Shown: in pieces, positions 1 to 7,061 of the stretch
How the letters are laid out: each line of letters opens with the position of its first letter
Position numbering within the stretch: the stretch's first letter is position 1
From: Verrucomicrobiota bacterium
Lineage (GTDB): Bacteria; Verrucomicrobiota; Verrucomicrobiia; Limisphaerales; UBA11358
DNA length: 10,594 nucleotides
Direction of reading: 5' to 3'
NCBI GenBank assembly: GCA_026225155.1
Contig: JAMFSG010000038.1
Span: 1 to 10,594 of the forward strand
Notes under the pieces: generated by a model
The model's database searches: none
Told to the model about the DNA's origin: nothing
What the model saw: only the letters and a program-made list of their open reading frames with translations
Position numbers and translations under genes: made by a program

Positions 1-2135
1 AGGAAAATTTGTCCGCCGATCGCCAGCGGCCACGCGCGGGTGGCGACGCCATAAATCGTTGCGGCGAGCGCAAGCAAGCTGGTGAGCGCCAACCAAGTCG
101 GCGCGGCGACGAGCGGATGCAGCCATACGAACAACAGCGCGATGGCGGCGAGCGCGAAAACAGATTGATAAAAAATGGCGGCGGATTTTTCGACGACCAA
201 AGTTTTTTGTTTCTGCCACCAATGGCCCAAGCCGACGGTGATGACGATGATCGCGAGCGGATTCCACCACGGCGGCGTGACGGTCAAAAAACGGAACAGC
301 CACGCGACTTGCGCGGCTACGAGAAAAAATTGGCCGAGCAAGGTGATTTCGCGGACGTGCAGGAAATAAATTGAAGCGGTGAGCGCAACGGCTTCGATGG
401 CGAGCGCGAGCGGCAGATTTTCCGGACTGGTGTTGAACCACGTCGTCGCCAGCCAGCTGGTGAACGCGAGCACGGTGAACAATGTGGGTTGCGGCCGGAG
501 CGGACTTTTTCCGTCGTCCTGTCGGTGCGCCCAAACGGCATTGAACGTGAGCATTGCGCCGAGGCCAGTGCCGGTCCACAAACCAGTGGTATCAAATTGT
601 TTCAGGCTGGCGACGCACCAGCCGGTGGCCAGCGCGCCGGCGAGCCAGGAGAAAAATTTCAGCACGAGGCTTTGGCGTTGGCCGCCCAAAATGAACAGCA
701 TGACGCTTTCCGCACCGAGCACGAGCGCGAGTTGCAGGCCGGCGAATTTCGAGATGAAGCCGAGCGTGACCAGCAGCAGGCCTTGCGTGAGATAAGTATT
801 TTTCGCCAGCGGTTCGGCGGGCAAAAAATTTCGCGCGCAACCGGCCAGCGCGAGCAGCACCGCGCCGTAGCCCAGGGAAAACTTCCAGAAACCGCCGCTG
901 TGGACTTGCAACATCGTCAGCAGGAATAGCGAGAAAAACGCGCCATTGTTCAGCGTCAGAAAAGCCGCGCGATTGCGACCGGAAAGTTTTTCGCTTTTGG
1001 ATAAAAAAGTTGCTGCCGTGAACACGAGCCAATAAGCCGCAAGAAACGCCGCGCCAAACCAAAGGCCTTCGTCAGGCGTCGCCCAACGCCAGCCGTCGAG
1101 GTGCAGAAAACGCCAGAAAGTATAACCGGCGTAAGTCGTCGCGAGGCTGGCGAAAGAAAGTCCGGCCCAACGATTGCGCACGAGAAACACGACGGCGGCG
1201 ACGGTGAGAATGAGATTGGAATAAAGCGTGAATTCACCGACGCGCGTGATGACGGAACTGTAAAACGCCAGCCCGACGGCGAAGAGCGCCATGATTTCAG
1301 ATTTGCGCCGGTCGGCCAGCCACGCGATGAATCCCGCCCATGCGATCAACAACGTGCCGTCGAAAACCGCGCTGTGGATGACGCGCAACGGTTCGATGTG
1401 ATGCGCCGCGTAAGTGGTGAAATAAACGGCGGCGAGGCCGCCCGCGAAAAGGACTTGCGCGTAATTTTTCAACGATTCATTCAGCGAACGCCGTTGCCAC
1501 CACGCGCCCGCGCCGAGCAGCAATCCGCTGACGAGATAGAGCAATGAAATTTTTCCGCCCGGCCCCAGTTTGCCGACAAAATTGTGATAGGCATAATTGC
1601 CAAAAAACGCGAGGCCGGTCAGCAGCATCACGATGCCGATGCGCACGAGCCAGAAAGTTCCCAATCGCATTTCGAACGAATTTTTTTCCGTGACCGGCGG
1701 CAGCGGCGGTGGCGATGACGGTTCCTCGTTTTTTATCTGCGGAGAAATAATTTCCGGCGCGGGTTCGGGTTCGGAATTTATTTTCCGCTTCAGTTCCTGT
1801 AAAAAAACTAACGGCGGTATTTCGTCCACGCGCGGCAATGGCGGCGGTTCTGGATTGGAAATTTTTGATGCGACTTCGGGTTTTGATTCCGGCTTTGTTT
1901 CGGGCTGCGCAACAAACGGCGCGACGGGCGAAACGGGAGCATTTTCGGTTTTGGTTTGTGGCGTGACGGGCGAATTTTTTTGCGCCAGATGCCGGATGTC
2001 CGATTGGAGCCGGTCAACTTTTTGCGACAATTCCTCGATACGGCTTCGGGCGTCAACCGCACGCACGCACAGCCAGATGATGACGATGATCGGCGTGGCG
2101 ATCAGCAGCAAAGCCAAGATTACGAGTCCTTCCAT
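1..2135 (-). CDS. DUF2339-family polytopic membrane protein, partial (C-terminus beyond left edge)
   Basis: One open frame of 711 codons reads leftward from ATG at 2135 to the window edge with no stop, so the C-terminus is missing. Residues 6-25 form a hydrophobic anchor. Residues 28-52 look like a short coiled coil (RSRIEELSQKVDRLQ). About 53-150 is a low-complexity linker rich in Pro, Glu and Lys. From about residue 155 the conserved DUF2339 entry appears (MRLGTFWLVRIGIVMLLTG), followed by a long series of hydrophobic helices rich in Trp, Leu and Ala, giving a protein that spans the membrane many times. This order of anchor, coiled coil, linker and polytopic body is typical of DUF2339 proteins, whose function is unknown. 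The start has no clear Shine-Dalgarno sequence; an in-frame TTG at 2168 is a less likely alternative. The gene diverges from efp. The family call rests on the entry motif and overall architecture, not on a search. Confidence 0.85.
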   Translation of the reverse strand, partial: MEGLVILALLLIATPIIVIIWLCVRAVDARSRIEELSQKVDRLQSDIRHLAQKNSPVTPQTKTENAPVSPVAPFVAQPETKPESKPEVASKISNPEPPPLPRVDEIPPLVFLQELKRKINSEPEPAPEIISPQIKNEEPSSPPPLPPVTEKNSFEMRLGTFWLVRIGIVMLLTGLAFFGNYAYHNFVGKLGPGGKISLLYLVSGLLLGAGAWWQRRSLNESLKNYAQVLFAGGLAAVYFTTYAAHHIEPLRVIHSAVFDGTLLIAWAGFIAWLADRRKSEIMALFAVGLAFYSSVITRVGEFTLYSNLILTVAAVVFLVRNRWAGLSFASLATTYAGYTFWRFLHLDGWRWATPDEGLWFGAAFLAAYWLVFTAATFLSKSEKLSGRNRAAFLTLNNGAFFSLFLLTMLQVHSGGFWKFSLGYGAVLLALAGCARNFLPAEPLAKNTYLTQGLLLVTLGFISKFAGLQLALVLGAESVMLFILGGQRQSLVLKFFSWLAGALATGWCVASLKQFDTTGLWTGTGLGAMLTFNAVWAHRQDDGKSPLRPQPTLFTVLAFTSWLATTWFNTSPENLPLALAIEAVALTASIYFLHVREITLLGQFFLVAAQVAWLFRFLTVTPPWWNPLAIIVITVGLGHWWQKQKTLVVEKSAAIFYQSVFALAAIALLFVWLHPLVAAPTWLALTSLLALAATIYGVATRAWPLAIGGQIF

Positions 2136-2381
2136 AAATTGTTTTTCATTTTGGCCGCCGGCGAGCAATTCGGCGGTGACTTCTGATTTTCACGAAGCTA
2201 TCCTGCCCGAAGCTGGTGGAAAGTGCCTATTGAAAAAAAATCCGCCAATTTCAGTTAAACGATGCTGCCACGATCCGACGCCTGTTGCGCTATGAAAACG
2301 GCTCTTGCCTTCGGGGGTTTTTCGGTTAGCCTTCAAAATTCGCGTTTTGGAAAAATTCCGCTGCGCAAACTTTATTATTTT
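2136..2381. other. Divergent intergenic region between the DUF2339 gene and efp
   Basis: These 246 bases separate two genes pointing away from each other, so both promoters should lie here. I could not identify a convincing -35/-10 pair for either direction. An AT-rich stretch just before the efp ATG (about 2371-2381) resembles a -10 box but is too close to the start codon to serve as one. No purine-rich ribosome binding site precedes either start. The efp frame stays open back to ATG codons at 2292 and 2262, but the translation there does not look like EF-P. Confidence 0.5.
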
Positions 2382-2939
2382 ATGGCAACAGCAAGCGATC
2401 TTCGCCGCGGCATGGCGATCAATTACAACGGCGACATTGCGGTCGTCCTCGACTTCCAACATCGCACGCCGGGCAACTTGCGCGCGTTCGTGCAGGCGAC
2501 GCTCCGCAGCATCAAGACCGGCAAGGCGTCTGATGTGCGTTTCAGCTCGACGGAAAAAATCGAGCCGATCCCGATGATGACCACGAAGATGGAATATAGC
2601 TACAAAGACGGCGTGGATTATGTGTTCACCGATCCGGACACTTACGAAACCGTCACGCTGGCGGCGGAACTGGTCGGCGATGACAAAAATTATCTCGTGG
2701 AAAATGCGGCGGTCACGGTGACATTTGTCGAAGAAAAAGCCGTCAGCATTGAACTGCCGTCGAGCGTGATTTTGACGGTGGCCGAGGCACCGGAAGGCAT
2801 CCGTGGCGATTCGGCAAACAACATGCAAAAACCCGTCATCATGGAAACCGGCATCACAGTGCAAGCGCCGCTGTTCATCAAGACCGGGGAAAAAATCAAG
2901 ATTGATACGCGCACCGGCAAATATATGGAACGCGCGTAA
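2382..2939 (+). CDS. efp: Translation elongation factor P (EF-P), PGN-loop type
   Basis: The protein has 185 residues, the normal EF-P length. EF-P binds between the P and E sites of the ribosome and promotes peptide bonds at polyproline stalls. Three beta-barrel domains can be followed: an N-terminal KOW-like domain (about 1-62), a central OB domain (about 65-125) and a C-terminal OB domain (about 130-185) ending in the family signature around ETGITVQAPLFIKTGE and KIDTRTGKYMER. The loop that reaches the peptidyl-transferase centre reads HRTPGNLRAFV. An ungapped alignment puts Asn32 at the position of the modified Lys34 of E. coli EF-P. I chose ATG 2382 because the protein from there matches EF-P from its first residues (MATASDLRRGM); the open frame upstream to 2262 adds 40 unrelated residues. 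No Shine-Dalgarno sequence is visible. The gene appears monocistronic and ends in an intrinsic terminator. Confidence 0.96.
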   Translation: MATASDLRRGMAINYNGDIAVVLDFQHRTPGNLRAFVQATLRSIKTGKASDVRFSSTEKIEPIPMMTTKMEYSYKDGVDYVFTDPDTYETVTLAAELVGDDKNYLVENAAVTVTFVEEKAVSIELPSSVILTVAEAPEGIRGDSANNMQKPVIMETGITVQAPLFIKTGEKIKIDTRTGKYMERA

Positions 2940-2971
2940 TCGGTTGATGATTGAAAGTTAAAGATTTTCAA

Positions 2972-2997
2972 AGCCCGCCTTGCGCGGGCTTTTTTTT
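2972..2997 (+). terminator. Intrinsic terminator of efp
   Basis: A perfect 7-bp GC-rich stem, AGCCCGC (2972-2978) with GCGGGCT (2984-2990), closes a 5-base loop (CTTGC) and is followed at once by seven T residues (2991-2997). The stem can extend by A-T pairs into the T tract. It lies 33 bases after the efp stop codon, so it should end the efp transcript and separate it from ptsI. Confidence 0.93.
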
Positions 2998-2998
2998 A

Positions 2999-3119
2999 TC
3001 CGCAGATTGCGCCGATTTTCGCAGATGAATAAGGAAAGCAGGAAAGCAGGAATTTTCTTTGGTTTCTGCTTTCTTCATTCACCTCGGAAAAATCTGCGGG
3101 AATCGGCGCAATCTGCGGA
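2999..3119. repeat. Long imperfect inverted repeat (121 bp) between efp and ptsI
   Basis: The outer arms are 2999-3026 (starting TCCGCAGATTGCGCCGATT) and 3092-3119, each 28 bases. They are reverse complements except at two adjacent positions (TT in the left arm against CC in the complement of the right arm). A second, weaker pair of arms lies inside: 3027-3043 (containing GAAAGCAG) with 3064-3080, 14 of 17 positions pairing. An 8-bp direct duplication GGAAAGCA occurs at 3033-3048. The whole unit could fold as one bulged hairpin on either strand. It begins immediately after the efp terminator and carries no plausible gene. It looks like a dispersed palindromic element of the REP or MITE kind, but only one copy of this sequence is in the window, so dispersal is inferred. 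Confidence 0.8.
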
Positions 3120-3240
3120 CGTGTTTTTATTCGGGTTCATTGGCGTGCATCCGTGGTTAATTTTCCATTAAAATTTTATTTTTGCGCCGGAATTGCTTTG
3201 CAAGCCAACCACGTTCGGCTATTTCTGACGGAGAACTCTT
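3120..3240 (+). promoter_or_regulatory. AT-rich leader upstream of ptsI, with Shine-Dalgarno
   Basis: Because efp is terminated at 2997, ptsI needs its own promoter, and this 121-base AT-rich stretch (for example around 3155-3182) is the likely place. I cannot assign -35 and -10 boxes: the best pairs have the wrong spacing. The one clear signal is GGAGA at 3230-3234, seven to eight bases before the ATG at 3241. It is the only good Shine-Dalgarno sequence in the window and supports that start. Confidence 0.45.
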
Positions 3241-5016
3241 ATGTCTTCGCCAACCAAAGGGGAAAAGGTGTTTCGCGGCACCGCCGTCTCAGCCGGCGTT
3301 TGCCGCGGAAAAATTCTCGTCCTCCATCGCGCGCGCCACATCATCACGCAGCGTGAAATTGCGGAGACGGAAATTCCCGACGAAGTGAAACGCTTCGAGC
3401 AGGTGCTCGTCCAGACGCGCAAACAGATCAATGAGATCCAGCGCCGCGTCGTCCAAAACATGAGCGGTTCCGAGGGCGATATTTTTGACGCGCACTTGTT
3501 GATGCTCGAAGATCGCGTGGTCATTGACGAAGTGATCCGCACGATCCGCGACAAAAAAACGACCGCCGATTTCGCCTTTCACACCGTGACCGACCGTTAC
3601 ATCGCGGCAATGAGCAAAGAAAAAGATGAGTTTTTCCGCGAACGCGTGGACGTTCTGCGCGATCTGGCCGGGCGCGTGCTGGATAATTTATTTGAGGTCA
3701 AAGATGCGTTCGACCTGAAGCATCTCACCGAGCCGTGCATTCTCGTCAGCCACGATTTGAGCCCGTCCACGACGGCGCAGTTGGACAAAAAATTCGTGCT
3801 CGGTTTTGCGACGGACATCGGCGGCAAAAGTTCGCATACCGCGATCATGGCGCGGTCGCTGGATATTCCTGCCGTCGTCGGCCTGCAAACCATCAGCGAC
3901 GAATTGGAAAACGGCGACTACGTTTTGCTCGACGGTTACAACGGCACGGTCGTCATCAATCCGACGGACAAAACGCTGTTTGAATACGGCCAGCTCGAAA
4001 AAAACAAGGCGTCGCTCGACCTCAAGCTTGCGGAAATTCTCCAGCAACCCGCCATCACGCTCGATGGCAAAACGATCCAGCTTTCCGCGAACATCGAAGA
4101 CCAGCACGACGTGGAAGCCGTCCTCGCGCATGGCGCGGAAGGCGTCGGCCTTTTCCGCACGGAATTTCTTTTTCTCAACCACGAAAAACCGCCGGGCGAA
4201 GAAGATCAGTATCAAGTCTATCGTCAAGTCGCCGCCGCGCTGAAACCGCATTCCGTCATCATCCGCACGCTCGATTTGGGCGGCGATAAATTTGTTTCCA
4301 ACCTGCAACTCGCGCAGGAGATGAATCCGTTTCTCGGCTGGCGCGCGATCCGTTTTTGCCTCGCGCAGCCGGAACTTTTTCGCGCGCAACTCCGCGCCAT
4401 CCTCCGCGCCAGCGCCGAGGGGAACATCAAGATGATGTATCCGATGATCTCCGGCCTGGACGAATTGAACCAGGCCAATGCGCTCGTCGAAAAATGCAAA
4501 GTTGAATTGCGCGCCGAAAAAATTCCGTTCGATGAAAATCTGGAGATCGGCGTGATGATTGAAATTCCGTCCGCCGCGCTCATCGCGGACGCACTGGCGA
4601 AACGCGCGAAATTTTTCAGCATCGGCTCGAACGACCTGATCCAATACACGCTCGCCGCCGACCGCACGAACGAAAAGGTTTCGCATCTTTACGAACCGAC
4701 GCATCCGGCGATCATCCGTTTCATCAAGATGACCGTGGACGCCGCGCACGCGCACGGCATTTGGACCGGCGTCTGTGGCGAAATCGGCGGCGACGCCGTG
4801 CTCGTGCCGCTGCTCATCGGCCTCGGCGTGGATGAATTGAGCGCTGCGCCGCCCGTGATTCCCGAAGTGAAATACATGATCCGCCGCGTGAAAATGTCCG
4901 AAGCGCAAGCGCTCGCCGAATTCGCGCTGCAATGCGAATCGCCGACGGAAATTTACGCACGCTGCGTGGAGTTCGCCCGCCAGACTGCGCCGAGTTTGTT
5001 TGAAAGCAAGGCGTGA
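3241..5016 (+). CDS. ptsI: Phosphoenolpyruvate-protein phosphotransferase (PTS enzyme I)
   Basis: Cytoplasmic enzyme I takes phosphate from PEP onto a histidine and passes it to HPr, the first step of the PTS relay. At 591 residues it has the usual length. The N-terminal HPr-binding and phospho-histidine domains (about 1-240) contain GGKSSHTAIMARSLDIPAVV with catalytic His199. A linker helix leads into the C-terminal PEP-binding barrel, which shows EGVGLFRTEFLF (Arg306), RTLDLGGDKF (Arg342), GVMIEIPSAAL (Glu441), SIGSNDLIQYTLAADR (Asp465, Arg475) and GVCGEIGGD with catalytic Cys512. Each residue sits ten positions after its E. coli EI counterpart, so the active site looks complete. Start ATG 3241 has a good GGAGA site. 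No HPr, HPr kinase or EII gene lies nearby. The M48 gene follows after 51 bases on the same strand, so co-transcription is possible. PTS-Ntr enzyme I is excluded because there is no N-terminal GAF domain. Confidence 0.97.
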   Translation: MSSPTKGEKVFRGTAVSAGVCRGKILVLHRARHIITQREIAETEIPDEVKRFEQVLVQTRKQINEIQRRVVQNMSGSEGDIFDAHLLMLEDRVVIDEVIRTIRDKKTTADFAFHTVTDRYIAAMSKEKDEFFRERVDVLRDLAGRVLDNLFEVKDAFDLKHLTEPCILVSHDLSPSTTAQLDKKFVLGFATDIGGKSSHTAIMARSLDIPAVVGLQTISDELENGDYVLLDGYNGTVVINPTDKTLFEYGQLEKNKASLDLKLAEILQQPAITLDGKTIQLSANIEDQHDVEAVLAHGAEGVGLFRTEFLFLNHEKPPGEEDQYQVYRQVAAALKPHSVIIRTLDLGGDKFVSNLQLAQEMNPFLGWRAIRFCLAQPELFRAQLRAILRASAEGNIKMMYPMISGLDELNQANALVEKCKVELRAEKIPFDENLEIGVMIEIPSAALIADALAKRAKFFSIGSNDLIQYTLAADRTNEKVSHLYEPTHPAIIRFIKMTVDAAHAHGIWTGVCGEIGGDAVLVPLLIGLGVDELSAAPPVIPEVKYMIRRVKMSEAQALAEFALQCESPTEIYARCVEFARQTAPSLFESKA

Positions 5017-5067
5017 ATGGTTTGACCGCTTGTCCATGACGATGGCACTGGAATCACCGCGCCGCCC

Positions 5068-6291
5068 ATGAACTTTTTTGAAGCACAAGCTCACGCGCAA
5101 AAACAAACCCGGCGCCTGCTTTGGCTTTTTGGTCTGGCCGTCGTGGCGGTATCGGCGCTGGCCTGCTTGGTGCTGACTTCGATCGTCTGGATTCTCCAAA
5201 ATCCGATTGGTTCATACTCGCGGTTTGGCCTGATGACGCCCGTGATTACGATGGTCGCCACATATGGCGGCGCACTATTTCATCCGTTTCATTTTTTGCA
5301 AAAGATTGCTGACCCGCAGCTTTGCGCTTGGACCATCTTGGGAACAATCATGTTCGCCGCCATTGGCTGTCTATATAAAAAACAACAACTTGCGGACGGC
5401 GGCGCGGCGGTGGCGAGATTGCTGGGCGGCAAAAAGATTGAAAGTGACCCCACTGATTTGGATGAAAAGAAATTATGCGACGTGGTCGAAGAGATGGCCA
5501 TCGCGTCCAGCCTGCCCGTTCCGGAAATTTATTTGCTCGAACGCGAACGCGGCATCAACACCTTCGCCGCCGGCCACACGCGTGACGACGTCGCGATTGG
5601 CGTGACATTCGGTGCCATTAAATTGCTTTCGCGTGATGAATTGCAGGGCGTCATCGCCCATGAATTCAGCCACGTTCTCAACGGCGACACGCGGCTCAAT
5701 ATGCGGCTGATGATCCTCGCGCACGGACTGTTTTGGCCGACGATTCTCGGACGCGTTTTGACCTACGGCTCGCCGCAAAAACTGGAAGTTGGCGAATCTG
5801 TTTTCGACAAAGAGGCCAGACAAAAAATACTTCCCACCGTGCCGATCGGTTTGATTTTTCTCATCGTCGGCTTCATCAGTTCGCCATTTGTGCGCCTCAT
5901 CAAAAGTGCGATCTGCCGCGAGCGCGAATGGCTCGCCGACGCGGCCGCCGTGCAATTCACCCGCAATCCCGCCGGCATCGAAGGCGCACTGAAAAAGATC
6001 GGCGGCCTTTTCAAAGCCGGCCGGCTTGATTCGCCTTGCGCCGAAGACGCGAGTCATCTTTATTTTGCCAATTCCAGCTACGATCCGTGGTTCAATTTTT
6101 TATCCACTCATCCACCGACCGGCAAACGAATTTTGGCCATTGATCCTGCATTTGACGGCCAGTTTGCCCATGTGAACGCGCAGTCAGTTCAAAACGCCAT
6201 CAACGCCAAAGATGACGCTTACGACCGCATCTATGAACAAAGTGTCCGCCGCGAACGCGAACGGATGAAATCCGGCGAATCATTCGAATGA
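5068..6291 (+). CDS. HtpX-like M48 family membrane zinc metalloprotease
   Basis: This 407-residue protein has the HtpX layout. Hydrophobic segments lie at about 17-43, 55-72 and 86-102, followed by a cytoplasmic-facing catalytic part. The zinc motif HEFSH is at 198-202 (His198, Glu199, His202), within VIAHEFSHVLNGDTRLNM. Two more hydrophobic stretches follow (about 209-231 and 254-278). The third ligand region REREWLADAAA has Glu287 and Asp291. The late M48 signature STHPPTGKRI is at 346-355. HtpX-type enzymes degrade damaged inner-membrane proteins; the substrate here is unknown. It is longer than E. coli HtpX (about 290 residues), mainly through an extended N-terminus and a charged C-terminal tail (about 380-407), so I give no gene symbol. 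ATG 5068 lacks a clear Shine-Dalgarno sequence; ATGs at 5036 and 5042 are out of frame. The stop codon overlaps the start of the next protease gene. Confidence 0.92.
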   Translation: MNFFEAQAHAQKQTRRLLWLFGLAVVAVSALACLVLTSIVWILQNPIGSYSRFGLMTPVITMVATYGGALFHPFHFLQKIADPQLCAWTILGTIMFAAIGCLYKKQQLADGGAAVARLLGGKKIESDPTDLDEKKLCDVVEEMAIASSLPVPEIYLLERERGINTFAAGHTRDDVAIGVTFGAIKLLSRDELQGVIAHEFSHVLNGDTRLNMRLMILAHGLFWPTILGRVLTYGSPQKLEVGESVFDKEARQKILPTVPIGLIFLIVGFISSPFVRLIKSAICREREWLADAAAVQFTRNPAGIEGALKKIGGLFKAGRLDSPCAEDASHLYFANSSYDPWFNFLSTHPPTGKRILAIDPAFDGQFAHVNAQSVQNAINAKDDAYDRIYEQSVRRERERMKSGESFE

Positions 6292-7061
6292 AATTTATTT
6301 ATTTTTATTTATCAAAGATATTTTTGAGCGCGCTTGTTTTATTCACACTCGGAACCCAGCCATTACTTGCGGCTGATTCCGATCTCGCGCACATGGATGC
6401 GACTGCACAAAAACCGCAACTGTGGCCGAATGGGATTATTCCTTACGACATTTCCAAGCTCACCGCTGACCAGCAAAAACTCGCCCGGCGCGCGATGCAG
6501 GATTGGATGGACACCGGCGCAAAAATAAAATTCATTCCGCGCACGACCGAAATTGAATACGTCAATTTCACCGGCCAGACCGACGCGGGTAACAACACCA
6601 GCCACGTCGGCTTTGTGAAAGGCGAGCGCAGCGACATCAACATCACGGCTTTTTGGTGGCGCGAAAACGAATGGATGCCCGCGCACGAACTCGGCCACGT
6701 CCTCGGATTTTTTCACGAGCATCAACGCTGGGATCGCGACCAAAACGTGACCATCCATTACGAAAATATCAAGGACGGCCGCGCGTCCGATTACGATTGG
6801 ATTCCCAAAACCAACTGGCTCGTGACCACGTTGCCTTACGATTACAAATCCATCATGCACTACCGGATTTGCTGGGCATCACAACATGAAGCTGAATGCA
6901 AAGATTGCGTCGGCAACAGTCCCGGCGCGGTGATTTCGCCGGTGAATACCAATTACGACAGCGTCATCGGCCAGTGGACGGATAATCATTTGAGCACACT
7001 AGACGCGGAAAGAGTCCGTTTGGTTTACGGCACCAATTCGGCAACTACCAATCTCCATTAA
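6288..7061 (+). CDS. Secreted astacin-like M12A zinc metalloprotease
   Basis: The 257-residue product starts with a signal peptide: a Lys near the start, a hydrophobic core at about 11-27 and likely cleavage near LLAA-DS at about 29. The mature fold appears to begin at LWPNGIIPYDI (45-55), as in astacins. The extended zinc motif HELGHVLGFFHEHQRWDRD spans 133-151 and provides His133, His137 and His143 with catalytic Glu134. The Met-turn SIMHY follows at 188-192, with Tyr192 as the expected fifth ligand. The fold ends at LSTLDAERVRLVYG, a typical astacin close. The enzyme should be exported and cleave proteins in the periplasm, outer envelope or medium. Cys195, Cys204 and Cys207 cluster after the Met-turn and could form a local disulphide. 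Only about 15 residues separate the predicted signal cleavage site from the catalytic domain, so no normal propeptide is seen. The ATG overlaps the upstream stop codon (ATGA), which suggests translational coupling. Confidence 0.93.
   Translation: MKFIYFYLSKIFLSALVLFTLGTQPLLAADSDLAHMDATAQKPQLWPNGIIPYDISKLTADQQKLARRAMQDWMDTGAKIKFIPRTTEIEYVNFTGQTDAGNNTSHVGFVKGERSDINITAFWWRENEWMPAHELGHVLGFFHEHQRWDRDQNVTIHYENIKDGRASDYDWIPKTNWLVTTLPYDYKSIMHYRICWASQHEAECKDCVGNSPGAVISPVNTNYDSVIGQWTDNHLSTLDAERVRLVYGTNSATTNLH

Noticed and set aside
9..2295. Several plus-strand open frames across 1-2295
   Set aside because: The minus strand carries one continuous DUF2339 frame through 1-2135 with proper membrane-helix content; the plus-strand frames are short, overlap one another and have no recognisable motifs.
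2262..2381. N-terminal extension of EF-P from ATG 2262 or 2292
   Set aside because: The 30-40 extra residues have no counterpart in EF-P, and the canonical N-terminus begins at ATG 2382.
2190..2864. Antisense open frame of 224 codons opposite efp
   Set aside because: It overlaps a clear EF-P gene and its translation (rich in His, Arg, Asp and Phe) looks like a codon-bias shadow.
2980..3171. Short frame of 63 codons on the plus strand
   Set aside because: It begins inside the efp terminator and crosses the inverted repeat; its sequence follows from the repeat and shows no protein features.
3198..3225. Promoter TTGCAA with TATTTC upstream of ptsI
   Set aside because: Transcription would begin at about 3231 and remove part of the good Shine-Dalgarno sequence at 3230-3234, so this pair is unlikely to be used.
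3688..5199. Antisense open frame of about 503 codons opposite ptsI
   Set aside because: It lies almost wholly within ptsI, whose reading frame has complete catalytic motifs. The antisense product is rich in Arg, His, Asp and Phe, as expected from reading GC-biased codons backwards, and shows no domain.
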